A program made the translations under genes and the position numbers. From an uncultured Acetobacteraceae bacterium (GTDB taxonomy: Bacteria; Pseudomonadota; Alphaproteobacteria; Acetobacterales; Acetobacteraceae), in contig CALTUD010000003.1 of the NCBI GenBank assembly GCA_943912335.1, positions 1-64,000 on the forward strand: DNA of 64,000 nucleotides, read 5' to 3'. Below are positions 41,194 to 50,377 of this stretch, piece by piece. Below the pieces are notes generated by a model, which was not told where the DNA came from, searched no databases, and saw nothing but the letters and a program-made list of their open reading frames with translations. The number at the start of each line of letters is the position of its first letter. Within the stretch, counting starts at the first letter, position 1.

Positions 41194-41226
41194 CCGGGTG
41201 CAACAGGTCAGTAGAAAGTCAGCACA
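41194..41226. repeat. Right integrase arm-site repeat
   Basis: 33 bases matching 33281-33313 at 29 positions and in the same orientation, 46 bases inside the right core. A further inverted copy of the TCAGCACA motif lies at 41239-41246. Confidence 0.7.
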
Positions 41227-41271
41227 CCACCGCTAACCTGTGCTGAATGACCACTAAGTGCTTGATTTTGC

Positions 41272-41320
41272 TGGCGTCCCGTACGGGATTCGAACCCGTG
41301 TTACCGCCGTGAAAGGGCGG
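41272..41320 (-). repeat. Right attachment core within tRNA-Glu
   Basis: 49 bases identical to 33139-33187, covering the 3' two thirds of the intact tRNA-Glu gene. Identity stops at the 5' edge of the anticodon stem, so strand exchange probably occurred in or near the anticodon arm, a common site for tyrosine integrases. Confidence 0.92.
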
Positions 41321-41347
41321 TGTCCTAGGCCCCTAGACGAACAGGAC
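41272..41347 (-). tRNA. tRNA-Glu (TTC)
   Basis: A complete cloverleaf on the minus strand with acceptor GTCCTGT/ACGGGAC. The anticodon arm is CCGCC-CTTTCAC-GGCGG, giving a TTC anticodon. G73 and an encoded CCA (41272-41274) close it. It remains intact because the integrated element restores its 3' end. Confidence 0.97.
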
Positions 41348-41409
41348 AGGCCGTTTCCGTCAGCACGCGGCTGCCGGTGGCGAGTGGATAGTCGAGGCTG
41401 GGCGTGCGG

Positions 41410-43248
41410 TCAAGCGAGCGCGGCGTCCTGGATGAAAAAGCTCGGAGTCGTGCTGCCGTTCCAGCTCTCCGCGCGCAGCCAGCCTGCCAGATGCAAGGCC
41501 TGGCCGGGTTGTTCCAGCAATGCGGCGATCGGCGACTCGTCGGCGCGGAACAGCAACGCCTTCAGGCGGGAACCGCCGCCTTCGCCTTCCAGCAGAAGAC
41601 GCAGCGTGTTGCGTGTGCCGCCGATTCGGTCGGCACGCACCACGCGCGCGCGGTTCAGCACCAGAAGCGGCTCCGTGTTGCCGGCTCCGAACGGCGCCAG
41701 ACGGCCGATCTGCATCGCCAGTTCCACCGTGGCGGCCTGAACGCTCACCACGCCTTCGATCGGCAGAACTTGAGCGCGGGGCAAGAGCAGCGCGGCGGCG
41801 AGTCTGTGGTTCAGGAAGGCATGGAAAGCAGACAGGCGTTCCGCGGGCAGGGAGAAGCCGGCCGCCATGGCATGACCGCCGCCCGTGGACAGCAGGCCGG
41901 ACTGGCGCGCGGCGATCACCGCCGTGCCGAGATCGAGACCGTCCACAGAACGCCCCGATCCCTTCACCGAACCGTCTTCCAGCGTCGCGCCGACCAGAAC
42001 CGGGCGGTTGAAGCGCTCCTTGAGCCGGCCTGCGACGATGCCGACCACGCCGGGATGCCAATCCGGACCAGCCAGAAGCAGAACGGCGTGTCCGGCACGG
42101 AGCTGTTCCTCGCCCAACGCCATCGCGCGATCGAGAATCGCCGTCTCGACGCTGCGACGTTCGCGATTGACGCCGTCCAGACGCTCGGCGAGCGCGGTCG
42201 CGCGCATCGGATCGTCGCTGAGCAGGAGCTGCACGCCGAGATCGGCCTGGCTGATCCGGCCGCCGGCATTGATCCTGGGGCCGAGCGCGTAACCGCAGGT
42301 GAAGGCGGACGGGGCATCGCGCACGGCGGCGACATCGAGCAGGGCGGCGATGCCGGGCCGTGCGCGACGGGCCATCACCTTGAGCCCCTGCGTCACCAGG
42401 GCGCGATTCAGACCTGTCAGCGGCATCACGTCGCAGATGGTGGCCAGCGCCACCAGATCGAGCGTTGCCAGCAGATCGGGCGGCGTCTCGACGACGCCCT
42501 CGCGGCGCAGCACGCGCAGCAGCGCCACGCCGCACAGGAAGACGATGGCGGTGGCGCAGAGGGCGCCTTGTCCGGAGGCGCAATCGAGTCGGTTGGGGTT
42601 CACCGTCGCGAGGATCGGTGGCACGCCACCGTCGGATTTGTGGTGATCGAGGACAATCACGTCGGCCCGGCCGGCGAGGGCCTGCAGCGGTTCCGGCGCC
42701 GCCGTGCCGCAATCGACGCACACGACGACGCGGGCGCCCTTCTCCGCAAGCTGGAGCAGCGCCGGCCCGTTCGGGCCGTAGCCCTCCGCGATCCGGTCGG
42801 GAATATGAGTGTGCACCGTGCAGCCGAGGGCGCGCAGCAGCCCGGCCAGGAGTGCGGTGGCGCACGCGCCATCGACATCGTAATCGCCGAACACTCCGAC
42901 CGTTTCGCCCGCGCGCACGGCCTGTGCCAGCCGTTCGGCGGCGCGATCCATGTCCACGAAGCAGGACGGGTCCGGCATCAGGGCGCGCAGGGTCGGCTGC
43001 AGGAAGTGCTCGGCATCGGCGGCGACGATGCCCCGGCCCGCGAGCAGACGCCCGACGATTTCCGGAACGTCCAGGCGTTGCGACAGCAGCAGCCCGGCGC
43101 GGTCTGTCGCCGCGGTCGCGACGCCGCCCGTGTTTCGCCACACCCAGCGCCGCCCGCTCAAACTGCCGGCGACGCCCAGAACCGCTTCGGCGGTTTCCAC
43201 ACCCGTCGCCGGGACGGGCCCGCCCATCGGACCGTTCCCGTCAGCCAT
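41410..43248 (-). CDS. recJ: Single-stranded-DNA-specific exonuclease RecJ
   Basis: A 612-residue DHH-family 5'-3' exonuclease for recombination and mismatch repair. Motifs: VGVFGDYDVDGACATALL (motif I), CVDCGTA, VLDHHKSDGG (DHH), GYALGPRINAGGRISQADLG, DWHPGVVGIVAGRLKERFNR and STGGGHAMAAGFSL. The C-terminal OB domain includes IGRLAPFGAGNTEPLL. Length is normal. Last gene of the aminotransferase-hom-glpX-recJ unit, nine bases after glpX. Confidence 0.95.
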   Translation of the reverse strand: MADGNGPMGGPVPATGVETAEAVLGVAGSLSGRRWVWRNTGGVATAATDRAGLLLSQRLDVPEIVGRLLAGRGIVAADAEHFLQPTLRALMPDPSCFVDMDRAAERLAQAVRAGETVGVFGDYDVDGACATALLAGLLRALGCTVHTHIPDRIAEGYGPNGPALLQLAEKGARVVVCVDCGTAAPEPLQALAGRADVIVLDHHKSDGGVPPILATVNPNRLDCASGQGALCATAIVFLCGVALLRVLRREGVVETPPDLLATLDLVALATICDVMPLTGLNRALVTQGLKVMARRARPGIAALLDVAAVRDAPSAFTCGYALGPRINAGGRISQADLGVQLLLSDDPMRATALAERLDGVNRERRSVETAILDRAMALGEEQLRAGHAVLLLAGPDWHPGVVGIVAGRLKERFNRPVLVGATLEDGSVKGSGRSVDGLDLGTAVIAARQSGLLSTGGGHAMAAGFSLPAERLSAFHAFLNHRLAAALLLPRAQVLPIEGVVSVQAATVELAMQIGRLAPFGAGNTEPLLVLNRARVVRADRIGGTRNTLRLLLEGEGGGSRLKALLFRADESPIAALLEQPGQALHLAGWLRAESWNGSTTPSFFIQDAALA

Positions 43249-43257
43249 GATCGTGGA

Positions 43258-44250
43258 TCAGCTCTGGCCCCAGGTCTTGGTCGCGAAGTTGTGCCGTCCT
43301 TCGATGAAGCGGACGGTGCCGGATTTGGAGCGCATGACGATGGAATGCGTCACCGCGCTGGTGCCGCCGGGACGGCTCACGCCGCGCAGCAGCGCGCCGG
43401 TCGTGACGCCGGTGGCGGAGAACAGAACGTCGCCGCTGGCGAGATCGGTGAGCGACAGGCGGCGGCGCGGATCGCCCTCTGCCATCTCGCGGGCACGCTG
43501 CACCTGGGCTTCGTCCTCGAACAGCAGACGCGCCTGCATGTGTCCGCCGATGCAGCGCAGGGCGGCTGCCGCCAGAACGCCTTCCGGCGCGCCGCCGGAG
43601 CCCACGAAGATGTCGACGCCGCTGCCTTCCATGCAGGCCGCGATCACGCCGGCCACGTCGCCGTCGGAGATCAGCGTCACCCGCGCGCCGGCCTCGCGGG
43701 CATGGGCGATCAGCGGCTCGTGACGCTCGCGGTCCAGGGTGCAGAGGGTGAGTTCGCTGATGTCGATGCCGCGTGCGCGGGACAGATTGCGCAGGTTCTG
43801 ACCCACGGGCGCGTCCAGATCGACCACGTCGTCCGGCAGGCCGCCGGCCACGGCGATCTTGTCCATGTAGATGTCGGGCGCATGCAGGAACTTGCCGCGC
43901 TCGGCCAGAGCGACCACGGTGAGCGCGTTGGGCAGGCTCTTGGCGCAGAGCACCGTGCCTTCCAGCGGGTCCACGGCGATATCCATCGCCGGGCCGCCCG
44001 CACCGACCTTCTCGCCGATATAGAGCATCGGCGCTTCGTCCATCTCGCCTTCGCCGATCACCACGGTGCCGTCGATCGCCACCGTGTCGAAGGCGTGGCG
44101 CATGGCTTCCACCGCGGCGCCGTCGGCCTCGTTCTTCAGGCCGCGGCCGGTCCAGTGCGAAGCGCCGATCGCCGCCGCTTCCGTCACCCGCACGAGTTCG
44201 AGGGCCAGGTTACGATCGGTCTGGTAGCTCTTGTCGGGGGAAACGGTCAT
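43258..44250 (-). CDS. glpX: Fructose-1,6-bisphosphatase class II
   Basis: A 330-residue GlpX that makes fructose 6-phosphate in gluconeogenesis. Motifs: VVIGEGEMDEAPMLYIGEKV, the metal block AVDPLEGT, LISDGDVAGVIAA and VGSGGAPEGVLAAAAL. Being between hom and recJ is the usual alphaproteobacterial order. Confidence 0.95.
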   Translation of the reverse strand: MTVSPDKSYQTDRNLALELVRVTEAAAIGASHWTGRGLKNEADGAAVEAMRHAFDTVAIDGTVVIGEGEMDEAPMLYIGEKVGAGGPAMDIAVDPLEGTVLCAKSLPNALTVVALAERGKFLHAPDIYMDKIAVAGGLPDDVVDLDAPVGQNLRNLSRARGIDISELTLCTLDRERHEPLIAHAREAGARVTLISDGDVAGVIAACMEGSGVDIFVGSGGAPEGVLAAAALRCIGGHMQARLLFEDEAQVQRAREMAEGDPRRRLSLTDLASGDVLFSATGVTTGALLRGVSRPGGTSAVTHSIVMRSKSGTVRFIEGRHNFATKTWGQS

Positions 44251-44289
44251 GGGAACTCCTCAGCCTTCGGGTCGGACGAACAGGCCGGA

Positions 44290-45594
44290 TCAGCCCGGCT
44301 CGATCCGCAGCATGGTGGGACGAGACAGCACAACGTCGAGCGCCGCGATCTTTTCCAGCGCCGCCTGCATGGCAGCCTCGGAAGTCTCGTGCGTCACCAG
44401 CACGATCGGCACCGTGCCCTCCGCCGCTTCGCGGCCATGTTGCAGCATGGACCGCAGGGAAACGCCGCAATCGCGCAGGACGCCGGCGATCTCCGCGATT
44501 ACGCCGGGCCGGTCGAGCACGGAAAGGCGCAGATAGAAATCGCCGACGCGCTCGCTCATCGGCACGGAGACCAGCGAGGACAATGCACCGGAGGATGCGC
44601 CCCAGGCCGGCACCAGCGAGCCGCGCGCGATGTCGATCAGATCGGCGACCACGGCGGTGGCGGTGGGACCGGCGCCGGCGCCCCTGCCTTCCAGCATCAG
44701 CCGCCCAACGAACTCGCCTTCGGCGACTACGGCGTTGAACACGCCTTCCACCTGCGCGATCGGCGCCGCGTTCGGCACCAGGCAAGGGTGCACGCGCGTC
44801 TCGACGCCGCGTTCCGTGTGTCGGGCGATGCCGAGCAGCTTGATCCGGTAGCCGAGTTCGGTGGCAAAGCCGATATCCAGCGCGCCGATCGCGCGGATGC
44901 CTTCCACGTGCACGGACGAGAAATCGACCGGACGACCGAAGGCGAGGGCGGCCAGGATCGCCAGCTTGTGCGCGGCGTCGATGCCGTCGACGTCGGTGGA
45001 CGGGTCGGCCTCGGCGTAGCCCAGAGCCTGCGCCTCGGCGAGAACATCGTCGAAGCCGCGTCCGCTCTCACGCATGGCGGTGAGGATGTAGTTGCAGGTG
45101 CCGTTCAGGATGCCGCCGATGCGCAGCAGGCGGTCCGCCGCCAGCCCCTCCCGCAGCGCCTTGATCACCGGAATCCCGCCGGCGACCGCGGCCTCGAACG
45201 CCAGTGCCACCCCGGCGCGCTCTGCGCTGGCGGCCAGCGTCGCGCCATGCACGGCGATCAGCGCCTTGTTGGCGGTCACCACCGGGCGGCCATTGCCGAG
45301 CGCATGCTCGACCAGACGGCGCGCGGAGCCTTCCGCGCCGCCGATCAGCTCGACCACCACATCGACGTCGCGGTCGGTGGCGAGCGCCAGCGGGTCGTCA
45401 TGCCAGCGCAGTCCGTCGAGGGCGATGCCGCGATCGCGCGAGCGGTCGCGCGCGGAGACAGCGGTGACGACGATCGGTCGGCCGGCGCGCGCCTCGATCA
45501 GCGCCGCATTGGCGCGCAGAAGAGAAACGGTGCCGGCGCCGACCGTGCCGAGGCCGGCGATGCCGACGCGAAGAGCCGCAGGAGAAGCCATCAC
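44290..45594 (-). CDS. hom: Homoserine dehydrogenase
   Basis: A 434-residue enzyme reducing aspartate semialdehyde to homoserine for threonine and methionine. N-terminal Rossmann GIAGLGTVGAGTVSLLR, VTANKALIAVHG, FEAAVAGGIPVIKALREGLA, LNGTCNYILTAM, and YAEADPSTDVDGIDAAHKLA with catalytic Lys. The last 85 residues are an ACT domain (FYLRLSVLDRPGVIAEIAGV), so threonine feedback is likely. The ATG overlaps the stop of the upstream aminotransferase gene. Confidence 0.95.
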   Translation of the reverse strand: MMASPAALRVGIAGLGTVGAGTVSLLRANAALIEARAGRPIVVTAVSARDRSRDRGIALDGLRWHDDPLALATDRDVDVVVELIGGAEGSARRLVEHALGNGRPVVTANKALIAVHGATLAASAERAGVALAFEAAVAGGIPVIKALREGLAADRLLRIGGILNGTCNYILTAMRESGRGFDDVLAEAQALGYAEADPSTDVDGIDAAHKLAILAALAFGRPVDFSSVHVEGIRAIGALDIGFATELGYRIKLLGIARHTERGVETRVHPCLVPNAAPIAQVEGVFNAVVAEGEFVGRLMLEGRGAGAGPTATAVVADLIDIARGSLVPAWGASSGALSSLVSVPMSERVGDFYLRLSVLDRPGVIAEIAGVLRDCGVSLRSMLQHGREAAEGTVPIVLVTHETSEAAMQAALEKIAALDVVLSRPTMLRIEPG

Positions 45595-46814
45595 GCTTTT
45601 TCCAGATGAACGGTGTCGGCCATGGCCGGACCGGCGTTGCTGTTGTTCAGGAACGCCTTGATGTTGCGGGTCGCCTGACGGAGACGCTGCGTGTTCTCCA
45701 CCAGACCGATGCGCACGAAGCCTTCGCCGTATTCGCCGAAGCCGAGGCCCGGCGCCACGGCGACGCCGGCCTTGGCCAGCAGCAGCTTGGAAAACTCGAC
45801 GCTGCCCAGATGCGCGAAGCGCTCCGGGATCGGCGCCCAGGCGAACATGGAGCCTTCCGGCGACGGAACCTCCCAGCCGGCCGCGGACAGGCCGCGGATC
45901 AGCACGTCACGCCGCTCGCGATAAAGGTTTCGCACTTGCTCCACGCAATCCTGCGGCCCGTTCAGCGCCGCCACCGCCGCCACCTGGATCGGCGTGAAGG
46001 CGCCGTAGTCGAGATAGGATTTGATCCGGGTGAGCGCGTTGATGAGGCGCGGATTGCCGGCCGCAAAACCCATGCGCCAGCCGGCCATGGAATAGGTCTT
46101 GGACATGGAGGTGAACTCGACCACCACGTCCTTGGCGCCCTCCACCTGCAGCATCGAGGGCGGCGGGTTGTTGCCGAAATAGATTTCCGCATAGGCGAGA
46201 TCGCTGAGGATCCAGATCTCCTCGCGCCGGGCGAACGCGACCAGCTCTTTGTAGAAGTCGAGATCGGCCAGGAAGGCGGTCGGGTTGGACGGGAAGTTGA
46301 CGATCAGCGCGGTCGGCTTGGGCACCGAATGGCGCACGGCGCGATCCAGGGCACGCAGCATGTCCTCGCCCGGATGCGCCGGGATCGAGCGCACGGAGGC
46401 GCCGGCGATGATGAATCCGAACTGGTGGATCGGGTAGGACGGGTTCGGCACCAGAATGGTGTCGCCGGGGCTGGTGATGGCTGCGGACAGGTTGGCGAGA
46501 CCCTCCTTGGAGCCGATCGTCGCCACAACCTCGGTCTCGGGATCGAGCTTCACGCCGAAACGGCGCCCGTAGTATCCCGCCAGCGCCTTGCGCAGGCCGG
46601 GAATGCCCCTGGACACGGAATAGCCGTGCGCGCGCGGATCGGCGACGGTTTCCACCAGCTTCTGCACCACATGCGCCGGCGGAGCGCTGTCCGGGTTGCC
46701 CATGCCGAGATCGATGATGTCCTCGCCGCGATGACGGGCCGCAGCCTTGGCCTTGTTGACCTCCGCGAACACGTAGGGCGGCAGGCGGCGGATGCGATGG
46801 AATTCTTCGGTCAT
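45591..46814 (-). CDS. Aminotransferase, AlaC / LL-DAP aminotransferase-like
   Basis: A 407-residue fold-type I PLP enzyme. Blocks: IIDLGMGNPDSAPPAHVV, GYSVSRGIPGLRKALAGYYG, GSKEGLANLSAAITSPGD, NPSYPIHQFGFIIAG, VNFPSNPTAF and the PLP Lys in TSMSKTYSMAGWRMGFAAGN. The class is often annotated as LL-diaminopimelate aminotransferase but matches glutamate-pyruvate transaminase AlaC. It heads the operon with hom, a location shared by many alphaproteobacteria. Confidence 0.88.
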   Translation of the reverse strand: MTEEFHRIRRLPPYVFAEVNKAKAAARHRGEDIIDLGMGNPDSAPPAHVVQKLVETVADPRAHGYSVSRGIPGLRKALAGYYGRRFGVKLDPETEVVATIGSKEGLANLSAAITSPGDTILVPNPSYPIHQFGFIIAGASVRSIPAHPGEDMLRALDRAVRHSVPKPTALIVNFPSNPTAFLADLDFYKELVAFARREEIWILSDLAYAEIYFGNNPPPSMLQVEGAKDVVVEFTSMSKTYSMAGWRMGFAAGNPRLINALTRIKSYLDYGAFTPIQVAAVAALNGPQDCVEQVRNLYRERRDVLIRGLSAAGWEVPSPEGSMFAWAPIPERFAHLGSVEFSKLLLAKAGVAVAPGLGFGEYGEGFVRIGLVENTQRLRQATRNIKAFLNNSNAGPAMADTVHLEKA

Positions 46815-46880
46815 CGGTTTCTTCGCGAGTGAACGGGCGGAACGGAAACGCTTCGGGACGGCGCCGGAGGGCGCCGTGGC

Positions 46881-47873
46881 TCAGTCTACCAGACCGGCCG
46901 TGGCGCCGCGACCGAATGCGTCGGCGCGGATGCGAATGGCGTCGGCGGGAACGCCGTGTGCCTGCATCCAGCCCGCCACGGCGCGCGCCCGAAGCGCGCC
47001 GAGCGTGAGCGCCTGCGCCTGGTCGGCCGGCGCGTCGGAGGCGGCATCGCCGTAGCCGTGCACGAAGATCGTGCCGGCCTTGCCGCGATGCGAGACAAGC
47101 TCGCGCAGGATGCCGTCCTGACCCGGAGACAGGGCGTCGGACCCGTCCGGGAACAGCAGGCGTTCGCCGGGCGGATCGGCAAGCGCATAGTCCGGATGGC
47201 TCTGCGCGGCGTAGGTCGGAGCCGCGACGACCGGAAAGCCGGGCAGGGCGGGCGAACCCGGCGGCGCGGCCGGGATCTGCGGAGTGGGGCCGCTTTCCGC
47301 GATCATGCCGGCTCGCTCGGGGACCACGTCCGGCATCGCCAGCACGGGTTGTATCGCGACCGGCGGCGCAGGTGGCGCCTCGGCGGCGTCCAGCGTCGCG
47401 GAGGAAACGGCCGGCGCGGCGGGGGCGGCTGCCGGAGCGGGGTTCGCCGCGGCAGCCGATGCGCTTTTTGCCGGGCCGGGTGCCGGGGTGGCGGAAGCGG
47501 TCGGGGTCGTGCCCCCCTGTGCCGGCTTCGCGGCGGCGGGAGGCTGCGTCGGCGGCAGGGCGGCGATCGGGTCGTCGGCGTTCAGACGTGCGCTGAGGTT
47601 GCGCTGTTCCTCCAGATGGCGCGTCAACGCCGTGCGCAGATCGGGCGAGAGCATCGGCGGCGGGCTCGACGGCGTGGTGCCGATCAACGGATAGGGTGCA
47701 TCCACGCCCGGCGGCGGCGGTCTCTGTTTGGCGATCTCGCCGCCTTCGAGCTGATGCCACCAGTTCACCGGCGCATCGACGGGGTCGCGCCCGCCGCAGC
47801 CGGAGAGAAGCAGCAACGCCGCCATCATGGCGGGTGCGATCGCGCCGGACGTCGCGCAACGGTTCGAGGTCAT
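46881..47873 (-). CDS. OmpA-like lipoprotein with Ala/Pro linker
   Basis: About 330 residues. An N-terminal signal with lipobox (LLLLSGC) anchors it in the outer membrane. Residues about 60-220 are low-complexity Ala/Pro (ANPAPAAAPAAPAVSSATLD), a long flexible linker. The C-terminal 90 residues have an OmpA-like fold (LLFPDGSDALSPGQDGILRE, GTIFVHGYGDAAS, LGALRARAVAGWMQAHGVPA), expected to bind peptidoglycan. An ATG at 47900 is an alternative start. Confidence 0.75.
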   Translation of the reverse strand: MTSNRCATSGAIAPAMMAALLLLSGCGGRDPVDAPVNWWHQLEGGEIAKQRPPPPGVDAPYPLIGTTPSSPPPMLSPDLRTALTRHLEEQRNLSARLNADDPIAALPPTQPPAAAKPAQGGTTPTASATPAPGPAKSASAAAANPAPAAAPAAPAVSSATLDAAEAPPAPPVAIQPVLAMPDVVPERAGMIAESGPTPQIPAAPPGSPALPGFPVVAAPTYAAQSHPDYALADPPGERLLFPDGSDALSPGQDGILRELVSHRGKAGTIFVHGYGDAASDAPADQAQALTLGALRARAVAGWMQAHGVPADAIRIRADAFGRGATAGLVD

Positions 47874-48117
47874 GGTGTTCCGCTTCACGTCGCCCTGCAT
47901 GAGGCCAGTGTTAGCCTTGCGCAGCTCTCGCGAGAAGAGGCGCGCCCGGAACGTTTGCCGTCGAAGTCGAAACCGCTCGGACGGCCTGCCATGGACGGCT
48001 AGCGGCACCACCGAGAGCCCAGGCTGACAGGTCGCTGCATGGGTCCTCGGCGGACAGGAGGCGACACGTCGGTTTTTGCTGCCGGACCGCAGTCCAGCGC
48101 GCAGATCAAAACGCCGA

Positions 48118-49671
48118 TCAGGCGTCGCGTCTTTCATCGGGAATTGGGAGGCGACCCCACGAGGTGGCGTGTCGCCGATCGGTCCGAGGTGGCATCGCCG
48201 GGCGCCCTGCCGGGCCCTGATCCCCGGCCGAAACCGATGGCGATCCGGCACGCCCGGACGCACCCGCGCCATTCGTCCTTTTTCTGACAATGCGTCTGGC
48301 ACCGGCGCCTTGGACCAGACCCGAGGCGAGCCTCTCGCGGCGCAAGGCTCCGGCGGTCGCAGCGGCCTGGAGCTGGTTGGCGATCATGCGGCCGACATCG
48401 TTCTGCCAGAGCCACAAGCCGTTCACCTGCCCCCCGAACGACGCTTCCCCGCCGAACGCGCCGTCCGGCCGGAAACCGGCTGCGAGCCCGATCCCGAACA
48501 ATCCACCCAACTCACGTCCGTTCGCACGCAGGATGCCGGCCCCCGGCCCGACCAGCGGGCCGCCCGGCTCGTCCGCCATGAGCCGGATCGGCGACGAGCG
48601 CTCGTCCAGGATCGGCAAGCGCAGCGGGCGGTAGCCAAGGGCGGACACGACCAGATCCGCCTCGTGCAGAAGCCGGTGGGAGTCCTGCAGGCGTGCGGCA
48701 TCATCCGGTGCGCCGAGTTGATGCAGGGTCAGGCGTGGATCGAGCGAAAGACCGCCGAGCCCGAGCGCGCCACGCACGATGTCTCGCGACGCATAACGGA
48801 GACCACCGAAGCGATGGACCATGCCGCTGATCGGGCAGACATCCTCAGCGTCGAAAGCGGCATATCCGTCGGCATGGGCGTCCGCCTCGCTGCGATACCA
48901 GGGAAGCAGACGATGGCGGTGCATCAGCACGAGGGCGCCGGGTCGGAGAGCGTCGCCGAACGTTTGCAGCAGCACGCGAAGGCAGGACACGGCGCTGGTG
49001 GATCCGCCGATGACGACGATGCGCGGGCGGCGCACCGAGGAGAACCTCGCCTCCAGTTCGGACAAACGCGTGGCGTCGAGCACGTGTTCGGAATCGACCA
49101 GTCGATCGCCGAGTGTGGAGAGTTCGCGCCCCGCCACGCGGGCGGCTCCGTGGCCGTCCGTGGTTCCCCCGAGCGCCAGCAGAACGGCGGAGGCGGCAAT
49201 CTCCACGATGCGGCCATCCGCCGCGAGAAACTGCGCGATCCAGCGCCCGTCACTCCCGCGGCGCAGCGACCGCGCGGTGTGTCCGGTCAGAATCGTACCG
49301 TTGGGATGCGCCTCGATCCGGCCAGCCATGACGTCCCCCATCAGATCGAGAAACGACGCGGCCAGCGGCAACGGGATCGCCTGCTGGTCCCGTTCCGCGA
49401 TTCGACGAGCGATGGGATGATCGGCCAAAGCGGCGAAGGCCGGGTCCGGGTGGCCGAGCACCGCCGTCAGGAAGGTGTTGGCGGAACTGTCCGAGTCGAT
49501 CGCGTAACGCCCGAGCCGTCCGGCACCGATGCTGGGACCGCTTTCGACGATGGCGACACCGCGCTGCAGCAGCGCATCGAGCGCGCCATCGCGGGAGGCG
49601 GCCAGCAAGGGGGCCAGACCCGCCGGTCCACCGCCGATCACGAGCGTGCCGACGCTCCGCATCGGGTTCAC
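48118..49671 (-). CDS. FAD/NAD(P)-binding oxidoreductase
   Basis: A 517-residue flavoprotein starting with GTG at 49671 behind GGAGG. TLVIGGGPAGLAPLLAA is the FAD loop and RIVVIGGSTSAVSCLRVLLQ a second dinucleotide site. ADLVVSALGYRP is the ATG motif of flavin mono-oxygenases and lysine/ornithine N-hydroxylases. The C-terminal 60 residues are basic and unstructured. No siderophore genes flank it, so the substrate is unknown. Confidence 0.75.
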   Translation of the reverse strand: MNPMRSVGTLVIGGGPAGLAPLLAASRDGALDALLQRGVAIVESGPSIGAGRLGRYAIDSDSSANTFLTAVLGHPDPAFAALADHPIARRIAERDQQAIPLPLAASFLDLMGDVMAGRIEAHPNGTILTGHTARSLRRGSDGRWIAQFLAADGRIVEIAASAVLLALGGTTDGHGAARVAGRELSTLGDRLVDSEHVLDATRLSELEARFSSVRRPRIVVIGGSTSAVSCLRVLLQTFGDALRPGALVLMHRHRLLPWYRSEADAHADGYAAFDAEDVCPISGMVHRFGGLRYASRDIVRGALGLGGLSLDPRLTLHQLGAPDDAARLQDSHRLLHEADLVVSALGYRPLRLPILDERSSPIRLMADEPGGPLVGPGAGILRANGRELGGLFGIGLAAGFRPDGAFGGEASFGGQVNGLWLWQNDVGRMIANQLQAAATAGALRRERLASGLVQGAGARRIVRKRTNGAGASGRAGSPSVSAGDQGPAGRPAMPPRTDRRHATSWGRLPIPDERRDA

Positions 49672-50377
49672 GACACTGCCTCCACGGGCGCGTGTGAAGA
49701 GCGGCCCGAGATGGAGAATGACGGCATCGGTTCGAAGCGGCTGTCGGGGATGCCGTCGTGGGACCGGGAGGTGACTGCATGGTCGCTGATCGGGCGCGGC
49801 CGCGATCCGCAAACGGTCACCGGAGACCGATAAACGACAGGTCTTCCGGTGCTGTCCGAAACATCTTCCCGCCTCGGCGGCCTTTCCCCAGCATTGAGGA
49901 GCACCAGAGTGGTAATGATTCGTGAATCCGTAGACCGAGTGCAGTCCAGATCGACGGTCCTCAGGTCAGACAGATGCGCGTTCAGAAGGAATGTCATGGC
50001 CTGAGAATGCCTTGAAAAGCCCTCGCATCGGATGCGAAAGGACGGATGATCTGCTCGACTTGCGTTATTTTAACGGCAAGAACCCTGACGAGGGCTATCT
50101 GTCTGATATCCGCCTTGCGCAACGCCGCAAGGACGTGTGTCTCAGAAATTGGATACACGGAAAGCGTGCGATCGTTAAGTGATTTCTTGCGTCACCGTTT
50201 CGATGACATGCAGGTCGCGCCCCGCCGCGATCCGGCGACTATTCCCCTTTTCGCGGCGTGTCGTCGGCCCCACCTCCTGACTGGTATCGACCACCGGGCG
50301 GGCGGCTTGGCTTTGTCCGGGGCCGGTTGCAGGATGAGCGCATTGATCCCGCCGAACACGGATCGAGGAGTATCTTC
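49672..50377. other. 706-base intergenic region with no supported gene
   Basis: It contains two short perfect hairpins, TCGCAT-CGG-ATGCGA near 50027-50041 and CCTTGCG-N6-CGCAAGG near 50112-50131. Open frames of about 60 residues (for example 49991-50182) have weak ribosome sites and no recognisable content. Its GC is slightly lower than the flanks. The clpP promoter must lie at its right end. Confidence 0.4.

Larger units (their letters stand above)
33139..41271. mobile_element. 8.1-kb integrative element in tRNA-Glu
   Basis: Bounded by a 49-bp direct repeat, one copy of which is the 3' part of an intact tRNA-Glu gene (41272-41320) and the other a stranded fragment (33139-33187). Inside are a tyrosine integrase next to the left end, an excisionase-like gene, a run of overlapping small genes, a DUF927-type helicase, a 0.7-kb repeat-rich gap, a serine recombinase, an AT-rich membrane-protein gene and a resolvase relic. 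No structural, packaging, conjugative or relaxase gene is seen. It resembles a satellite-like or replicative island more than a prophage. Confidence 0.88.

Noticed and set aside
33139..41320. CRISPR array, restriction-modification or toxin-antitoxin system in the island
   Set aside because: No regularly spaced repeats and no methylase, nuclease or toxin-antitoxin signature was recognised in any product.
41404..45609. 1401-residue plus-strand open frame opposite recJ, glpX and hom
   Set aside because: GC-rich antisense frame; the minus-strand genes have full family motifs.
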